Shown piece by piece: positions 35,857-44,570 of a DNA stretch of 64,000 bases (positions are counted from its first letter, which is position 1; the number at the start of each line of letters is the position of its first letter). Location of the stretch: contig NZ_SOFE01000001.1 in the NCBI RefSeq assembly GCF_004402405.1, positions 228,601-292,600 of the forward strand, in the 5' to 3' direction. The stretch comes from Cryobacterium levicorallinum. Lineage in GTDB: Bacteria; Actinomycetota; Actinomycetes; Actinomycetales; Microbacteriaceae. The position numbers and the translations under genes are program-made. The notes beneath the pieces were generated by a model that saw only the letters and a list, made by a program, of their open reading frames with translations, ran no database searches and was not told the origin of the DNA.

Positions 35857-37338
35857 TTAGGGCGTCGGCGTGAGTGTGTACTTCGTCGACAGATACTCGT
35901 GAATGCCCTCGAGCCCGCCCTCGCGACCGAGGCCGGACTGCTTGACGCCGCCGAACGGTGCGGCCGCGTTGGAGACAACGCCGGTATTCAGGCCCATCAT
36001 GCCGGTCTGCAGCTTGTCGATCATGCGCTGGCCACGGGCCAGATCGGTCGTGAACACGTAGCTGATCAGGCCGAACTCGGTGTCGTTGGCGAGGCGCACG
36101 GCATCCGCTTCGTCGGTGAAGGTACTGATCGCGAGCACCGGGCCGAAGATTTCGTCGCGCAGAATGTCGCTGCCGGCCTTGACGTCGGTGAGCACGGTGG
36201 GTGCGTAGAAGGTGCCCTCGCGCTCGATTGCGGCGCCGCCGGTGAGCAGGGTCGCGCCGCGGGTGAGCGCATCTTGTACGAGCGAGTCAGCCTTGGCGAC
36301 GGCTTTGCCGTCGATCAGCGGGCCGATGGTGATGCCAGCCTCTGTGCCGCGGCCGATCTGGAACGCTTCGACCCGCTCGGTGACCCGGCGGGCGAATTCT
36401 GCGGCGATGGACTCGTGCACAATGAAGCGGTTGGCGGCGGTGCAGGCCTGCCCGATGTTGCGGAACTTGGCGATGAGCGCGCCGTCGACAGCCTTGTCGA
36501 GGTCGGCGTCGGCGAACACGACGAACGGGGCGTTACCACCAAGTTCCATCGAGGTGCGCAGCACGTTCTCGGCGGAGAGCTTGATGAGCGACTTGCCGAC
36601 CGCGGTCGACCCGGTGAAGCTGAGTTTGCGGAGGCGTCGGTCGGCGATGATCGGCTCGGAGACCGCGCCGGACTGCGACGTCGTGATGACGTTGACGACG
36701 CCGGCGGGCAGGCCGGCCTCTTCGAGCAGGGCCACGAAGTGCAGGGTGGTCAGCGGGGTGAGCGCGGCCGGCTTGACGACGACGGTGCAGCCCGCGGCGA
36801 GCGCCGGGGCGATCTTGCGGGTCGCCATGGCGAGCGGAAAGTTCCACGGGGTGATCAGAAAGCAGGGTCCGACCGGCTGCTGGGTGACGATCATGCGACC
36901 GGTGCCCTCGGGGTTGGCACCGTAGCGGCCGCTGATGCGCACGGCTTCTTCGCTGAACCAACGCAGGAACTCGCCGCCGTAGGCGACTTCGCCGAGCGCC
37001 TCGGGCAGCGGCTTGCCCATTTCGATGGTCATCAACAGGGCAAACTCCTGCTTGCGTTCCTGCAGCAGATCGAATGCGCGGCGCAGAATTTCGCCCCGCA
37101 CGCGAGCCGGGGTCGCCGCCCAGTCGGCCTGGGCAGCGTCGGCCGCATCGAGGGCAGCGGTACCGTCGGCCACGCTCGCATCGGCGATGGTCTTGATGAC
37201 GCGGCCGGTGGCCGGGTCTGTGACATCGAGGGTGCGGCCGCCGGTGGCGGCAACCCACTTGCCGTTGATGTAGAGCTGGTTCGGCACGCGAGCGAGCAGC
37301 TCGGCTTCGTTCGTGTTCGTGTCTGTAACAACCGTCAT
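35857..37338 (-). CDS. gabD: Succinate-semialdehyde dehydrogenase
   Basis: 493 residues, ALDH superfamily. Seen: ITPWNFPLAMATRKIAPALAAG (NAD(P)-binding), the ELGGNAPF glutamate and the catalytic Cys in GQACTAANRF, and C-terminal FGGVKQSGLGREGG. The overall pattern resembles NADP-type GabD enzymes. It oxidises succinate semialdehyde to succinate, the expected end product of the nearby homoprotocatechuate-type pathway. AGGGGAG ribosome binding site. Followed by a short palindrome (GCGGCAA-T-TTGCCGC at 35841-35855) that may act as a terminator. Confidence 0.9.
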   Translation of the reverse strand: MTVVTDTNTNEAELLARVPNQLYINGKWVAATGGRTLDVTDPATGRVIKTIADASVADGTAALDAADAAQADWAATPARVRGEILRRAFDLLQERKQEFALLMTIEMGKPLPEALGEVAYGGEFLRWFSEEAVRISGRYGANPEGTGRMIVTQQPVGPCFLITPWNFPLAMATRKIAPALAAGCTVVVKPAALTPLTTLHFVALLEEAGLPAGVVNVITTSQSGAVSEPIIADRRLRKLSFTGSTAVGKSLIKLSAENVLRTSMELGGNAPFVVFADADLDKAVDGALIAKFRNIGQACTAANRFIVHESIAAEFARRVTERVEAFQIGRGTEAGITIGPLIDGKAVAKADSLVQDALTRGATLLTGGAAIEREGTFYAPTVLTDVKAGSDILRDEIFGPVLAISTFTDEADAVRLANDTEFGLISYVFTTDLARGQRMIDKLQTGMMGLNTGVVSNAAAPFGGVKQSGLGREGGLEGIHEYLSTKYTLTPTP

Positions 37339-37450
37339 TGGTTCTCCCCTACTTTGCCTGCCCGTCGATCTGACGGTATTAGCCTAGCTGCGCCCGCCGA
37401 CAGGGCGGCTGGCTAACCGAGAGGACCTGGCCGAGTGCGAGAATACCAGC

Positions 37451-38176
37451 GTGTCGATTCCAGAATTCGCGGACCCCAAGGCTGCACCCGCCCACTCGCA
37501 AACCCTGTCGCGCGGCATCCGCATGCTGGAGATTCTCGCCGACACCGACAAACCCATGACGATCGTCGAACTCGCCGCCGCCCTCGACGTGCACCGCTCG
37601 ATCGCCTATCGCATTCTGCGCACCCTGGAAGATCACGGTCTCGTTGTTCGCGACCCGGCGGGACTGGTACGGCTCGGCGCGCGACTGGCTGCCCTGGCGC
37701 GCGGGGTGTCCCGCGATCTGCAGGCCACTACCCGGCCTGTGCTCACCCGCATCGCCAACGAGCTCGGCATGACCGCCTTCGTCGCGGTACTCGACCAGGG
37801 CGAGATCTTCACGCTCGTGAGTATCGAGCCGCGGCAGGCCCACGCGACGGTCGCACAGCAGCCTGGCACGCGGCATCCGCTGCACATGGGTGCACCGGGA
37901 ATCGCGATCCAGTCAGGCCTGAGCGCGGCGCAATGGGCCGCGCTTGGCCACCCGGAAACCCGCCGCAGCGAGGCCGGGGAGGTCGTTGCTCTCGGCTACG
38001 CCTCGAGCCACAACGAGGTCATTCCGGGCCTGTCGTCGATTGCCGTTCCGTTGCTCGTGCCCGGGGAATCACCCGCCTCCCTCGCCGTCGTGTACATCTC
38101 GAGCCTGCACTCCCCCACCGACATCGGTGCTGTGCTCACCGCGGCCGCCCGCACGATCGTCGCAGAGCTCAGCTAG
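37451..38176 (+). CDS. IclR-family transcriptional regulator
   Basis: 241 residues. An N-terminal winged helix (about 15-75; TLSRGIRMLEILADTDKPMTIVELAAALDVHRSIAYRILRTLEDHGLV) precedes the IclR effector-binding domain (about 80-235). IclR regulators often control aromatic degradation; this one lies between the semialdehyde dehydrogenase (divergent) and an MHS transporter, in front of the hpa-like genes. Start GTG 37451 follows a GAGAAT box by 6 nt. Confidence 0.9.
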   Translation: MSIPEFADPKAAPAHSQTLSRGIRMLEILADTDKPMTIVELAAALDVHRSIAYRILRTLEDHGLVVRDPAGLVRLGARLAALARGVSRDLQATTRPVLTRIANELGMTAFVAVLDQGEIFTLVSIEPRQAHATVAQQPGTRHPLHMGAPGIAIQSGLSAAQWAALGHPETRRSEAGEVVALGYASSHNEVIPGLSSIAVPLLVPGESPASLAVVYISSLHSPTDIGAVLTAAARTIVAELS

Positions 38177-38331
38177 TCACCCCGCGACCGGAAAAACAAC
38201 AATACTGACCAAAAGGTAGGTAATCGTAAAAAATCCTGCCATACTGCCGCAGTGCCGGTTTTCTCCGCACGATCCACAGACTTTGCAGCACCACCCGCCC
38301 AGCACCGCAGTGAGATACGAGGGAGTATTCC

Positions 38332-39678
38332 ATGGCTATTACGACCGAGCGCACGCCAACGGCCAGCGCCAAACGCAGTGAGGAACGGCGGGTTCTCGCC
38401 GGCACCATGGTGGGTACCACCATCGAGTGGTACGACTTCTTCATCTACGCCCAGGCCGCCGGACTCGTGCTTGCCGGCCTGTTCTTCGCCCCGCTCGCCG
38501 GCGAGAACGCTCCGCTGGCCCAGCTGATCGCCTGGGCCTCGCTCGGCATCAGCTTTCTGTTTCGCCCGCTCGGCGCTATCGTCGCCGGACACCTCGGGGA
38601 CCGCCTGGGCCGCAAGGCGATGCTGGTCTTCACGCTCGTCATGATGGGCGCCGCCACAGCGCTCATAGGTCTGCTGCCCACCTTTGACCAGATCGGCGTC
38701 TGGGCACCGATCCTGTTGATCGTGCTGCGCATCCTTCAGGGCTTCTCTGCCGGCGGCGAATGGGGCGGTGCGGCACTGATGAGCGTCGAGCACGCACCGA
38801 TCAAAAAGCGCGGCTTCTTCGGTGCCTACCCGCAGATCGGCGTTCCGGTCGGCCTCATTCTCGCCACCGGAGTCATGATCGCCGTGACCACCTCAATGAG
38901 CCCGGAGGACTTCCTCGCCTGGGGCTGGCGAATCCCGTTCCTCGTCTCCGTGCTGCTCATCGTCGTCGGCTGGGTCATCCGCCGCGCGGTCGCCGAGAGC
39001 CCCGTCTTCAAGGAGATGCAGACGCGCAAGAAGGAATCTGCGGCACCGCTCAAGCTACTGTTCAAGAACCACTCGCGCCAGGTCATCCTCACCGCACTCA
39101 TCTTCATCGCCAACAACGCGGCCGGCTACATGCTTATCGCGTTCTTCAACTCCTACGCCACCAAGCCCGCTGAAGCTGGCGGACTCGGCATGGAGCGCAC
39201 CCCGGTGCTCATCGCGAGCACCGTCGCCGCGTTCTTCTGGCTGGCATCGACGATGATGGGGGGCATCCTCTCCGACAAAATCGGTCGCGTGCGCACATTC
39301 CAGCTCGGCTACGCCTTCCTGTTCCTCTGGGCCATTCCGATGTTCCTGCTGATCGACACCGGCGACATCGTCTGGTTCTCGACGGCCCTCATCGTGCTGG
39401 CGGCCGGGCTCGGCTTCTCCTACGGCCCGCAGGCCGCGCTCTACGCCGAGATGTTCCCGGCCCAGGTGCGCTACTCGGGCGTGTCCATCGGCTACGCCCT
39501 CGGCGCTATTCTCGGTGGCGCCTTCGCCCCGCTCATCGCCCAGCTGCTGCTCGATGAGACCGGATCCACCACCTCAATCGGCATCTACCTCATGGGCCTC
39601 GCCGCGATTTCCTTCGTCGCGGTCACCCTCGTGAAGGAGACCCGCGGAATTCCGCTGGGCATCAGCACCCACGAGTAG
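38332..39678 (+). CDS. MFS transporter, MHS family
   Basis: 448 residues, 12 spans. MHS signatures: GTMVGTTIEWYDFFIYAQAAG, AGHLGDRLGRKAML, GFSAGGEWGGAALMSVEHAP, and GPQAALYAEMFPAQVRYSGV. The second MHS transporter in the window. Position inside the catabolic region suggests uptake of an aromatic or related acid, but the substrate is not readable from sequence. GAGGGAG ribosome binding site; a strong terminator follows. Confidence 0.92.
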   Translation: MAITTERTPTASAKRSEERRVLAGTMVGTTIEWYDFFIYAQAAGLVLAGLFFAPLAGENAPLAQLIAWASLGISFLFRPLGAIVAGHLGDRLGRKAMLVFTLVMMGAATALIGLLPTFDQIGVWAPILLIVLRILQGFSAGGEWGGAALMSVEHAPIKKRGFFGAYPQIGVPVGLILATGVMIAVTTSMSPEDFLAWGWRIPFLVSVLLIVVGWVIRRAVAESPVFKEMQTRKKESAAPLKLLFKNHSRQVILTALIFIANNAAGYMLIAFFNSYATKPAEAGGLGMERTPVLIASTVAAFFWLASTMMGGILSDKIGRVRTFQLGYAFLFLWAIPMFLLIDTGDIVWFSTALIVLAAGLGFSYGPQAALYAEMFPAQVRYSGVSIGYALGAILGGAFAPLIAQLLLDETGSTTSIGIYLMGLAAISFVAVTLVKETRGIPLGISTHE

Positions 39679-39693
39679 GCAGTTCAGTTTCAG

Positions 39694-39734
39694 ACCGTGC
39701 CGCCCGAGTTTCGACCCGGGCGGCACGGTTTTTC
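39694..39734 (+). terminator. Terminator after MHS transporter
   Basis: Perfect 13-bp stem (39694-39706 with 39717-39729) with a 10-nt loop, followed by TTTTTCT. Confidence 0.92.
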
Positions 39735-39782
39735 TCTGCCCATCTCAGGCAAAACGAACCCTCGACATCCGCTCTCGAATCG

Positions 39783-39798
39783 TATATGGTTTCATATA
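39783..39798. promoter_or_regulatory. Operator-like palindrome upstream of FAH-RraA gene
   Basis: TATATG-GTTT-CATATA, a perfect 6+6 inverted repeat about 32 nt upstream of the ATG at 39830. Candidate binding site for the GntR regulator in the same operon or for the IclR regulator. Confidence 0.45.
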
Positions 39799-39829
39799 TA
39801 ACCACCTGCAACGACGCGATTGGACGCTT

Positions 39830-41290
39830 ATGACTCCCGAATCCCTGCCCGAACTGGGCCGGCCCGGCAAAGTGATCGCCGTGCACATCAATTACCCGTC
39901 CCGGGCCGCCCAGCGCGGGCGCACCCCCGAGCAGCCGTCCTACTTTCTCAAGCCCTCGACCAGCGTCGCGGCCAGCGGCGACACCATCGTTCGTCCAAGC
40001 GGATGCGAACTGCTCGCCTTCGAAGGCGAAATCGCGCTGGTCATCGGTCGCCGGCTGCGCGGCGTCAGTGTCGAGGAGGGTTGGGCCGGCGTCGCCGGGG
40101 TCACTGCCGCGAACGACTTCGGCGTCTACGACCTCCGTTACGCCGACAAGGGCTCCAACCTCAAGTCCAAGGGCGGAGACGGCTTCACCCCGCTCGGCCC
40201 GCGAGTCCTTGCCGCCGAGACCGTCGACCCGGCCAACCTGCGCATCCGCACCTGGGTCAACTCCGAGCTCGTGCAGAGCGATACCAGTGCTGACCTGCTC
40301 TTTAACTTCGGTCGCCTCGTCGCCGACCTCTCCCAGCTGATGACGCTCGAGCGCGGCGATGTCATTCTCACCGGAACACCGGCCGGCGCCTCCGTCGTCG
40401 GGCCGGGCGACACTGTCGAGGTCGAGGTTGACGCCCCGACCATGCCCGGCGCGCCGACCACAGGCCGCCTGATCACCCGGGTCGCCGAGGGCACCCAGAA
40501 GTTCGGCACGTTCGGCTCCGGCCCGAAGGTGGACGACTTGCAACGGGCCGAAGCCTGGGGCTCGGCCGAAGAGGCCGGCCTCGAACCGGCGTTCGTGCTC
40601 ACCGATGAACTGAAGGCCCGCATCAACAGCGTCGGCACCGCCACCCTGAGCGCCCAGCTGCGCAAACGCGGCCTGAACAACGTGTCGATCGATGGCCTGC
40701 ACTCGACCCGCCCGAACGCCCGGCTGGTTGGCCGGGCTCGCACCCTGCGCTTCATTCCCAATCGCGAAGACCTGTTCGATGCTGCCGGCGGCGGCCACAA
40801 CGCCCAGAAGCGCGCCTTCGACAGCCTCGGCGTCGACGACGTGCTCGTGATCGAAGCCCGCGGAGAAACCGGCACCGGCACCGTCGGCGATATCCTCGCA
40901 CTGCGCGCCCAGGTGCGCGGCGCCGCCGGCATCGTCACCGACGGCGGAGTGCGCGACCTCGCCGCGGTCAGCGCCCTCGATATGCCCACCTATCACCACG
41001 GCGGCCACCCGGCGGTGCTCGGCCGGCGCCACGTTCCGTGGGACTTAGGCCTCACGATCGCCTGTGGCGGGGCATCCGTCCAGCCCGGCGACGTGATCGT
41101 CGGCGACGCCGACGGGCTGCTCGTCATTCCGCCGCACCTCATCGATCAGCTCGTCACCGACAGCATCGAGCAGGAACGCGAAGAAACCTTCATCGCCGAG
41201 ATGGTCGGCGAAGGCTTCAGCGTCGACGGCCTCTACCCGATGAACCCCGCCTGGAAGGAGAGGTACCGCGCATGGCTCGCCAGTCGATAG
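39830..41290 (+). CDS. FAH-family and RraA-like domain fusion, aromatic catabolism
   Basis: 486 residues, two domains. Residues about 10-220 are a fumarylacetoacetate hydrolase (FAH) domain with metal ligands E66/E68 (FEGEIALVIGR) and D96 (AANDFGVYD) and the ILTGTPAGAS loop, as in HpaG-type isomerase/decarboxylases. Residues about 255-486 are an RraA-like domain with the aldolase-type active-site signature GAAGIVTDGGVRD (R375, D376), as in 4-hydroxy-4-methyl-2-oxoglutarate aldolases and oxaloacetate decarboxylases. One polypeptide may thus do two steps of homoprotocatechuate breakdown. The gene overlaps the GntR gene by 19 bp. Confidence 0.85.
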   Translation: MTPESLPELGRPGKVIAVHINYPSRAAQRGRTPEQPSYFLKPSTSVAASGDTIVRPSGCELLAFEGEIALVIGRRLRGVSVEEGWAGVAGVTAANDFGVYDLRYADKGSNLKSKGGDGFTPLGPRVLAAETVDPANLRIRTWVNSELVQSDTSADLLFNFGRLVADLSQLMTLERGDVILTGTPAGASVVGPGDTVEVEVDAPTMPGAPTTGRLITRVAEGTQKFGTFGSGPKVDDLQRAEAWGSAEEAGLEPAFVLTDELKARINSVGTATLSAQLRKRGLNNVSIDGLHSTRPNARLVGRARTLRFIPNREDLFDAAGGGHNAQKRAFDSLGVDDVLVIEARGETGTGTVGDILALRAQVRGAAGIVTDGGVRDLAAVSALDMPTYHHGGHPAVLGRRHVPWDLGLTIACGGASVQPGDVIVGDADGLLVIPPHLIDQLVTDSIEQEREETFIAEMVGEGFSVDGLYPMNPAWKERYRAWLASR

Positions 41291-41961
41291 TGGATGCCGC
41301 CCCGCCGACCATCGGCAAGGCCCAGTTCGCCTACGACTGGCTGAAAACCCGCATCAACGATGGCACCTTCGGCCCCGGTTTTCGACTGGTCCTCGACCAG
41401 ATCGCCCGGGATACATCGATGAGTCCCGTTCCCGTGCGGGAAGCCATCCGCCGCCTCGAAGCCGAGGGTCTGGTGACCTTCGCCCGCAACGTCGGGGCGC
41501 AGGTGGCGATGCTCGACCCCACCGAGTACCAGCACACCATGCAGACCCTCGGCCTGGTCGAGGGCGCGGCCACCGCGCTTTCGGCGCCGACGCTGAGCCC
41601 GGCAGCGATAGCGCGCGCCCGGCAGATCAACGCGCAGATGCGCGACACGCTGCGCCACTTCGACCCGACCAGATTCACGTCGCTCAACCGTGACTTTCAC
41701 TCCGAGCTGTACAGCACCTGCCCCAACCCGCACATTCTCGACCTCGTTCACCGCGGCTGGAACCGGTTGTCGGTGCTGCGCGAATCCACCTTCGGCTTCG
41801 TGCCGGGGCGCGCGGCCGAATCGGTCGCGGAGCACGACCATATTCTCGACCTGATTGAGCAGCACGCCTCGGCTGCAGAAATCGAACACGCGGCCCGCGA
41901 CCACCGGCTGGCCACCCTGAACGCGTTTCTTTCATCTCGCAATAAGGAAGGCATTTCATGA
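41272..41961 (+). CDS. GntR-family regulator (FCD domain)
   Basis: 229 residues from ATG 41272; the start lies within the preceding gene. N-terminal winged helix (about 15-80; RLVLDQIARDTSMSPVPVREAIRRLEAEGLV) and an all-helical FCD effector domain with His residues (DFHSELYS, EHDHILDLI, ARDHR) that bind a metal and an organic acid. Being inside the operon, it probably senses a pathway acid and controls the palindrome at 39783. It overlaps the next gene by 4 bp. Confidence 0.92.
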   Translation: MARQSIVDAAPPTIGKAQFAYDWLKTRINDGTFGPGFRLVLDQIARDTSMSPVPVREAIRRLEAEGLVTFARNVGAQVAMLDPTEYQHTMQTLGLVEGAATALSAPTLSPAAIARARQINAQMRDTLRHFDPTRFTSLNRDFHSELYSTCPNPHILDLVHRGWNRLSVLRESTFGFVPGRAAESVAEHDHILDLIEQHASAAEIEHAARDHRLATLNAFLSSRNKEGIS

Positions 41962-42908
41962 AGTTCCGCAGCAACCCGAGCCAGATTCGCGGATCCATCG
42001 CCGCACTGATGACCCCGTTTACCGAAGGCGGCGCCGTCGACCATGCGGGCCTGACCAACCTGGTCAACTGGCAGATCGCCTCCGGCTCGCACGGCATCTC
42101 GATCGGCGGCTCGACCGGCGAGCCCAGCTCGCAGACCATCGCCGAACGCGCCGCCGCCATTCGCACCGTTGCGACCGCCATCAACGAGCGCGTGCATTTC
42201 ATGGCCGGAACCGGTTCCACCAAGCTCGACGAGACCCTCGAGCTAACCGCGGCCGGCCGCGACGCCGGCATCGACGCCGCGCTCATCATCACGCCGTACT
42301 ACGCCCGCCCCACCCAGGAGGCGCTCTACGTCTGGTACAAAACCGTCTGTGAAGAGTTCCCGGATCTGCCGATCGTGGCCTACAACGTGCCGAGCCGGAC
42401 CGCCGTCGACATCGCGCCCGACACCGTGTACCGCCTCTACCGTGATTTCGATAACTTTGTCGGCGTGAAGGAAACCACGAAGGACTTCGAGCATTTCTCC
42501 CGCGTGCTGCACCTCTGCGGCCCGGACCTGCTGGTCTGGAGCGGCCTCGAACTGCTCTGCCTGCCGCTCATGGCCCTCGGCGGCGCCGGCTTCGTCAGCG
42601 CCACGAGCAATATCGCGCCTGCCGCCGTCGCGCAGATGTTTGAGGCCTGGGAACAAGGCGATTTCGCCACCGCCCGCAAGATTCACTATGGCCTGCACCC
42701 GCTCGTCGACCTGCTATTCGTGGAGACCAACCCGGCGCCGGGCAAGTGGGTCATGGCCCAGCGCGGCCTGATCGAGAGCGGCTTTGTGCGTCCGCCGCTG
42801 ATCGAACCGACCCCCGGAGGCCTCACCAAGATGCGCATTTTGATGGATGCCGGCTCCGAGTACCTGACATCGACCGCCGGCTTCACCCTGACCGGGGCCT
42901 CCAAATAA
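41958..42908 (+). CDS. DapA-family aldolase (HpaI-like role)
   Basis: 316 residues, N-acetylneuraminate lyase / dihydrodipicolinate synthase fold. GGSTGEPSS (50-58), the Tyr in AYNVPSRT (142) and the Schiff-base K171 (GVKETTKD) are present. A DapA subgroup is known to stand in for the HpaI aldolase in hydroxyphenylacetate clusters, splitting 2,4-dihydroxyhept-2-enedioate to pyruvate and succinate semialdehyde. Placement between GntR and hpaE supports that role over lysine synthesis. ATGA overlap with GntR and TAATG overlap with hpaE. Confidence 0.85.
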   Translation: MKFRSNPSQIRGSIAALMTPFTEGGAVDHAGLTNLVNWQIASGSHGISIGGSTGEPSSQTIAERAAAIRTVATAINERVHFMAGTGSTKLDETLELTAAGRDAGIDAALIITPYYARPTQEALYVWYKTVCEEFPDLPIVAYNVPSRTAVDIAPDTVYRLYRDFDNFVGVKETTKDFEHFSRVLHLCGPDLLVWSGLELLCLPLMALGGAGFVSATSNIAPAAVAQMFEAWEQGDFATARKIHYGLHPLVDLLFVETNPAPGKWVMAQRGLIESGFVRPPLIEPTPGGLTKMRILMDAGSEYLTSTAGFTLTGASK

Positions 42909-44401
42909 TGACTCATTACGTGCCCGCGGGCCTGCCCACCAGCATCCGTCATTTCATCGGTGGAGAATTTGTCGACAGTGTCGGTGGGGAGACCTTCGAT
43001 GTGCTCGATCCGGTGTCGAACCAGACCTACGCCACCGCAGCCGCCGGCCAGCAGGCCGACATCGACCTGGCCGTCGCCGCCGCGAAAGAAGCATTCGATC
43101 ACGGACCCTGGCCGCGCCTGCTGCCCCGCGCCCGGGCCCGGGTGCTGCACCGCATCGCCGATGCCGTCGAGGCCCAGGACGCCCGGCTCGCCGAGCTCGA
43201 AACCTTCGACACCGGACTGCCGATCACGCAGGCGCTCGGCCAGGCGCAGCGCGCGGCCGAGAATTTTCGCTTCTTCGCCGACCTGATCGTGGCGCAGGCG
43301 GACGACACCTACAAGGTGCCCGGCAAGCAAATCAACTACGTCAATCGCAAGCCGGTCGGGGTGGCCGGGCTGATCACCCCATGGAACACCCCGTTCATGC
43401 TCGAGAGCTGGAAGCTCGCTCCCGCGCTGGCCTCGGGCTGCACCGTCGTGTTGAAGCCGGCCGAATTCACGCCGTTGTCGGCGAGCCTGTGGGCGGAGAT
43501 CTTCGCCGCCGCGGGGGTGCCCGACGGCGTGTTCAACCTGGTCAACGGTATCGGTGAGGAGGCCGGCGATGCGCTGGTCAAGCATCCGGATGTGCCGCTC
43601 ATCTCGTTCACCGGCGAGACCACGACCGGCCAGACGATCTACCGCAACTGTGCCGCGAACCTCAAGGGCATGTCGATGGAGCTCGGCGGCAAGTCACCCG
43701 CCGTGGTCTTCGCCGACGCCGACCTCGACGCCGCGATCGATTCGACCCTGTTCGGTGTGTTCTCGCTCAACGGCGAGCGCTGCACGGCATCGAGCCGCAT
43801 CCTGGTCGAACGCTCGATCTACGACGACTTCTGCGCCCGTTACGCCGCCCGCGCCGCGAGCATCGTGGTCGGCGATCCGCACGACCCGGCGACCGAGGTC
43901 GGCGCCCTCGTGCACCCCGAGCACTACGCGAAGGTCATGAGCTACGTCGAAATCGGCAAGTCCGAGGGGCGTCTGCTTGCCGGCGGCGGCCGCCCATCCG
44001 GCCTGCCGGAGGGTAACTACGTCTCTCCCACCGTCTTCGCCGACGTCGCCCCGACCGCCCGCATCTTTCAGGAGGAGATCTTCGGCCCGGTCGTGGCCAT
44101 CACCCCCTTCGAAACGGATGCCGACGCGCTCGCGTTGGCCAACGGGGTCAAGTACGGGCTGGCCGCCTACATCTGGACCACCGACCTGACCCGCGCCCAC
44201 AACTTCGCCCAGTCCGTCGATGCCGGCATGGTCTGGCTGAACTCGCACAACGTGCGAGACCTGCGCACCCCGTTCGGTGGCGTCAAGGCGTCCGGCCTCG
44301 GCCACGAGGGCGGCTACCGGTCGATCGACTTCTACACCGACTCCCAGGCCGTGCACATCACCCTCGCCCCCGTGTACACCCCCCGCTTCGGAGCCCACTA
44401 G
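42908..44401 (+). CDS. hpaE: 5-carboxymethyl-2-hydroxymuconate semialdehyde dehydrogenase
   Basis: 497 residues from ATG 42908. ALDH motifs: LITPWNTPFMLESWKLAPALASG, ELGGKSPAVVFADADLD, catalytic Cys in NGERCTASSR, and TPFGGVKASGLGHEGG. The RHFIGGEFVDSVGGETF N-terminus and RAENFRFFADLIVAQADDTYKVPG stretch are typical of HpaE. It oxidises the ring-cleavage product of HpaD with NAD. The start overlaps the previous stop. Confidence 0.93.
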   Translation: MTHYVPAGLPTSIRHFIGGEFVDSVGGETFDVLDPVSNQTYATAAAGQQADIDLAVAAAKEAFDHGPWPRLLPRARARVLHRIADAVEAQDARLAELETFDTGLPITQALGQAQRAAENFRFFADLIVAQADDTYKVPGKQINYVNRKPVGVAGLITPWNTPFMLESWKLAPALASGCTVVLKPAEFTPLSASLWAEIFAAAGVPDGVFNLVNGIGEEAGDALVKHPDVPLISFTGETTTGQTIYRNCAANLKGMSMELGGKSPAVVFADADLDAAIDSTLFGVFSLNGERCTASSRILVERSIYDDFCARYAARAASIVVGDPHDPATEVGALVHPEHYAKVMSYVEIGKSEGRLLAGGGRPSGLPEGNYVSPTVFADVAPTARIFQEEIFGPVVAITPFETDADALALANGVKYGLAAYIWTTDLTRAHNFAQSVDAGMVWLNSHNVRDLRTPFGGVKASGLGHEGGYRSIDFYTDSQAVHITLAPVYTPRFGAH

Positions 44402-44412
44402 CTCGCCCCTTT

Positions 44413-44496
44413 GGGGACGGGGCCTGGGCCCCGTCCCCGGGCCCCGTCCCCGGGCCCCGTTTAGAAACTGAGCCCAGGTTCATAAGGTGGGCCCAG
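44413..44496. repeat. GC-rich hairpin, 13-nt tandem repeat and family B fragment
   Basis: GGGGACGGGG (44413-44422) pairs with CCCCGTCCCC (44429-44438), forming a terminator-like hairpin just after hpaE. The unit GGGCCCCGTCCCC is repeated 2.7 times at 44426-44460. AAGGTGGGCCCAG at 44484-44496 is shared with the other family B elements. This 169-nt gap before hpaD has no gene. Confidence 0.65.
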
Positions 44497-44570
44497 CCGC
44501 ACCGCCCACCGACTCTTGCGGCCTCGAGAACCAGCCGTACGCATCCGCTTGACTCAATGAGGAGAACCCC

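Noticed and set aside
35713..37416. 567-codon open frame antisense to the succinate-semialdehyde dehydrogenase
   Set aside because: Composition-driven shadow of a clear ALDH gene.
39662..41032. 456-codon open frame antisense to the FAH-RraA gene
   Set aside because: Overlaps a well-supported gene and lacks recognisable domains.
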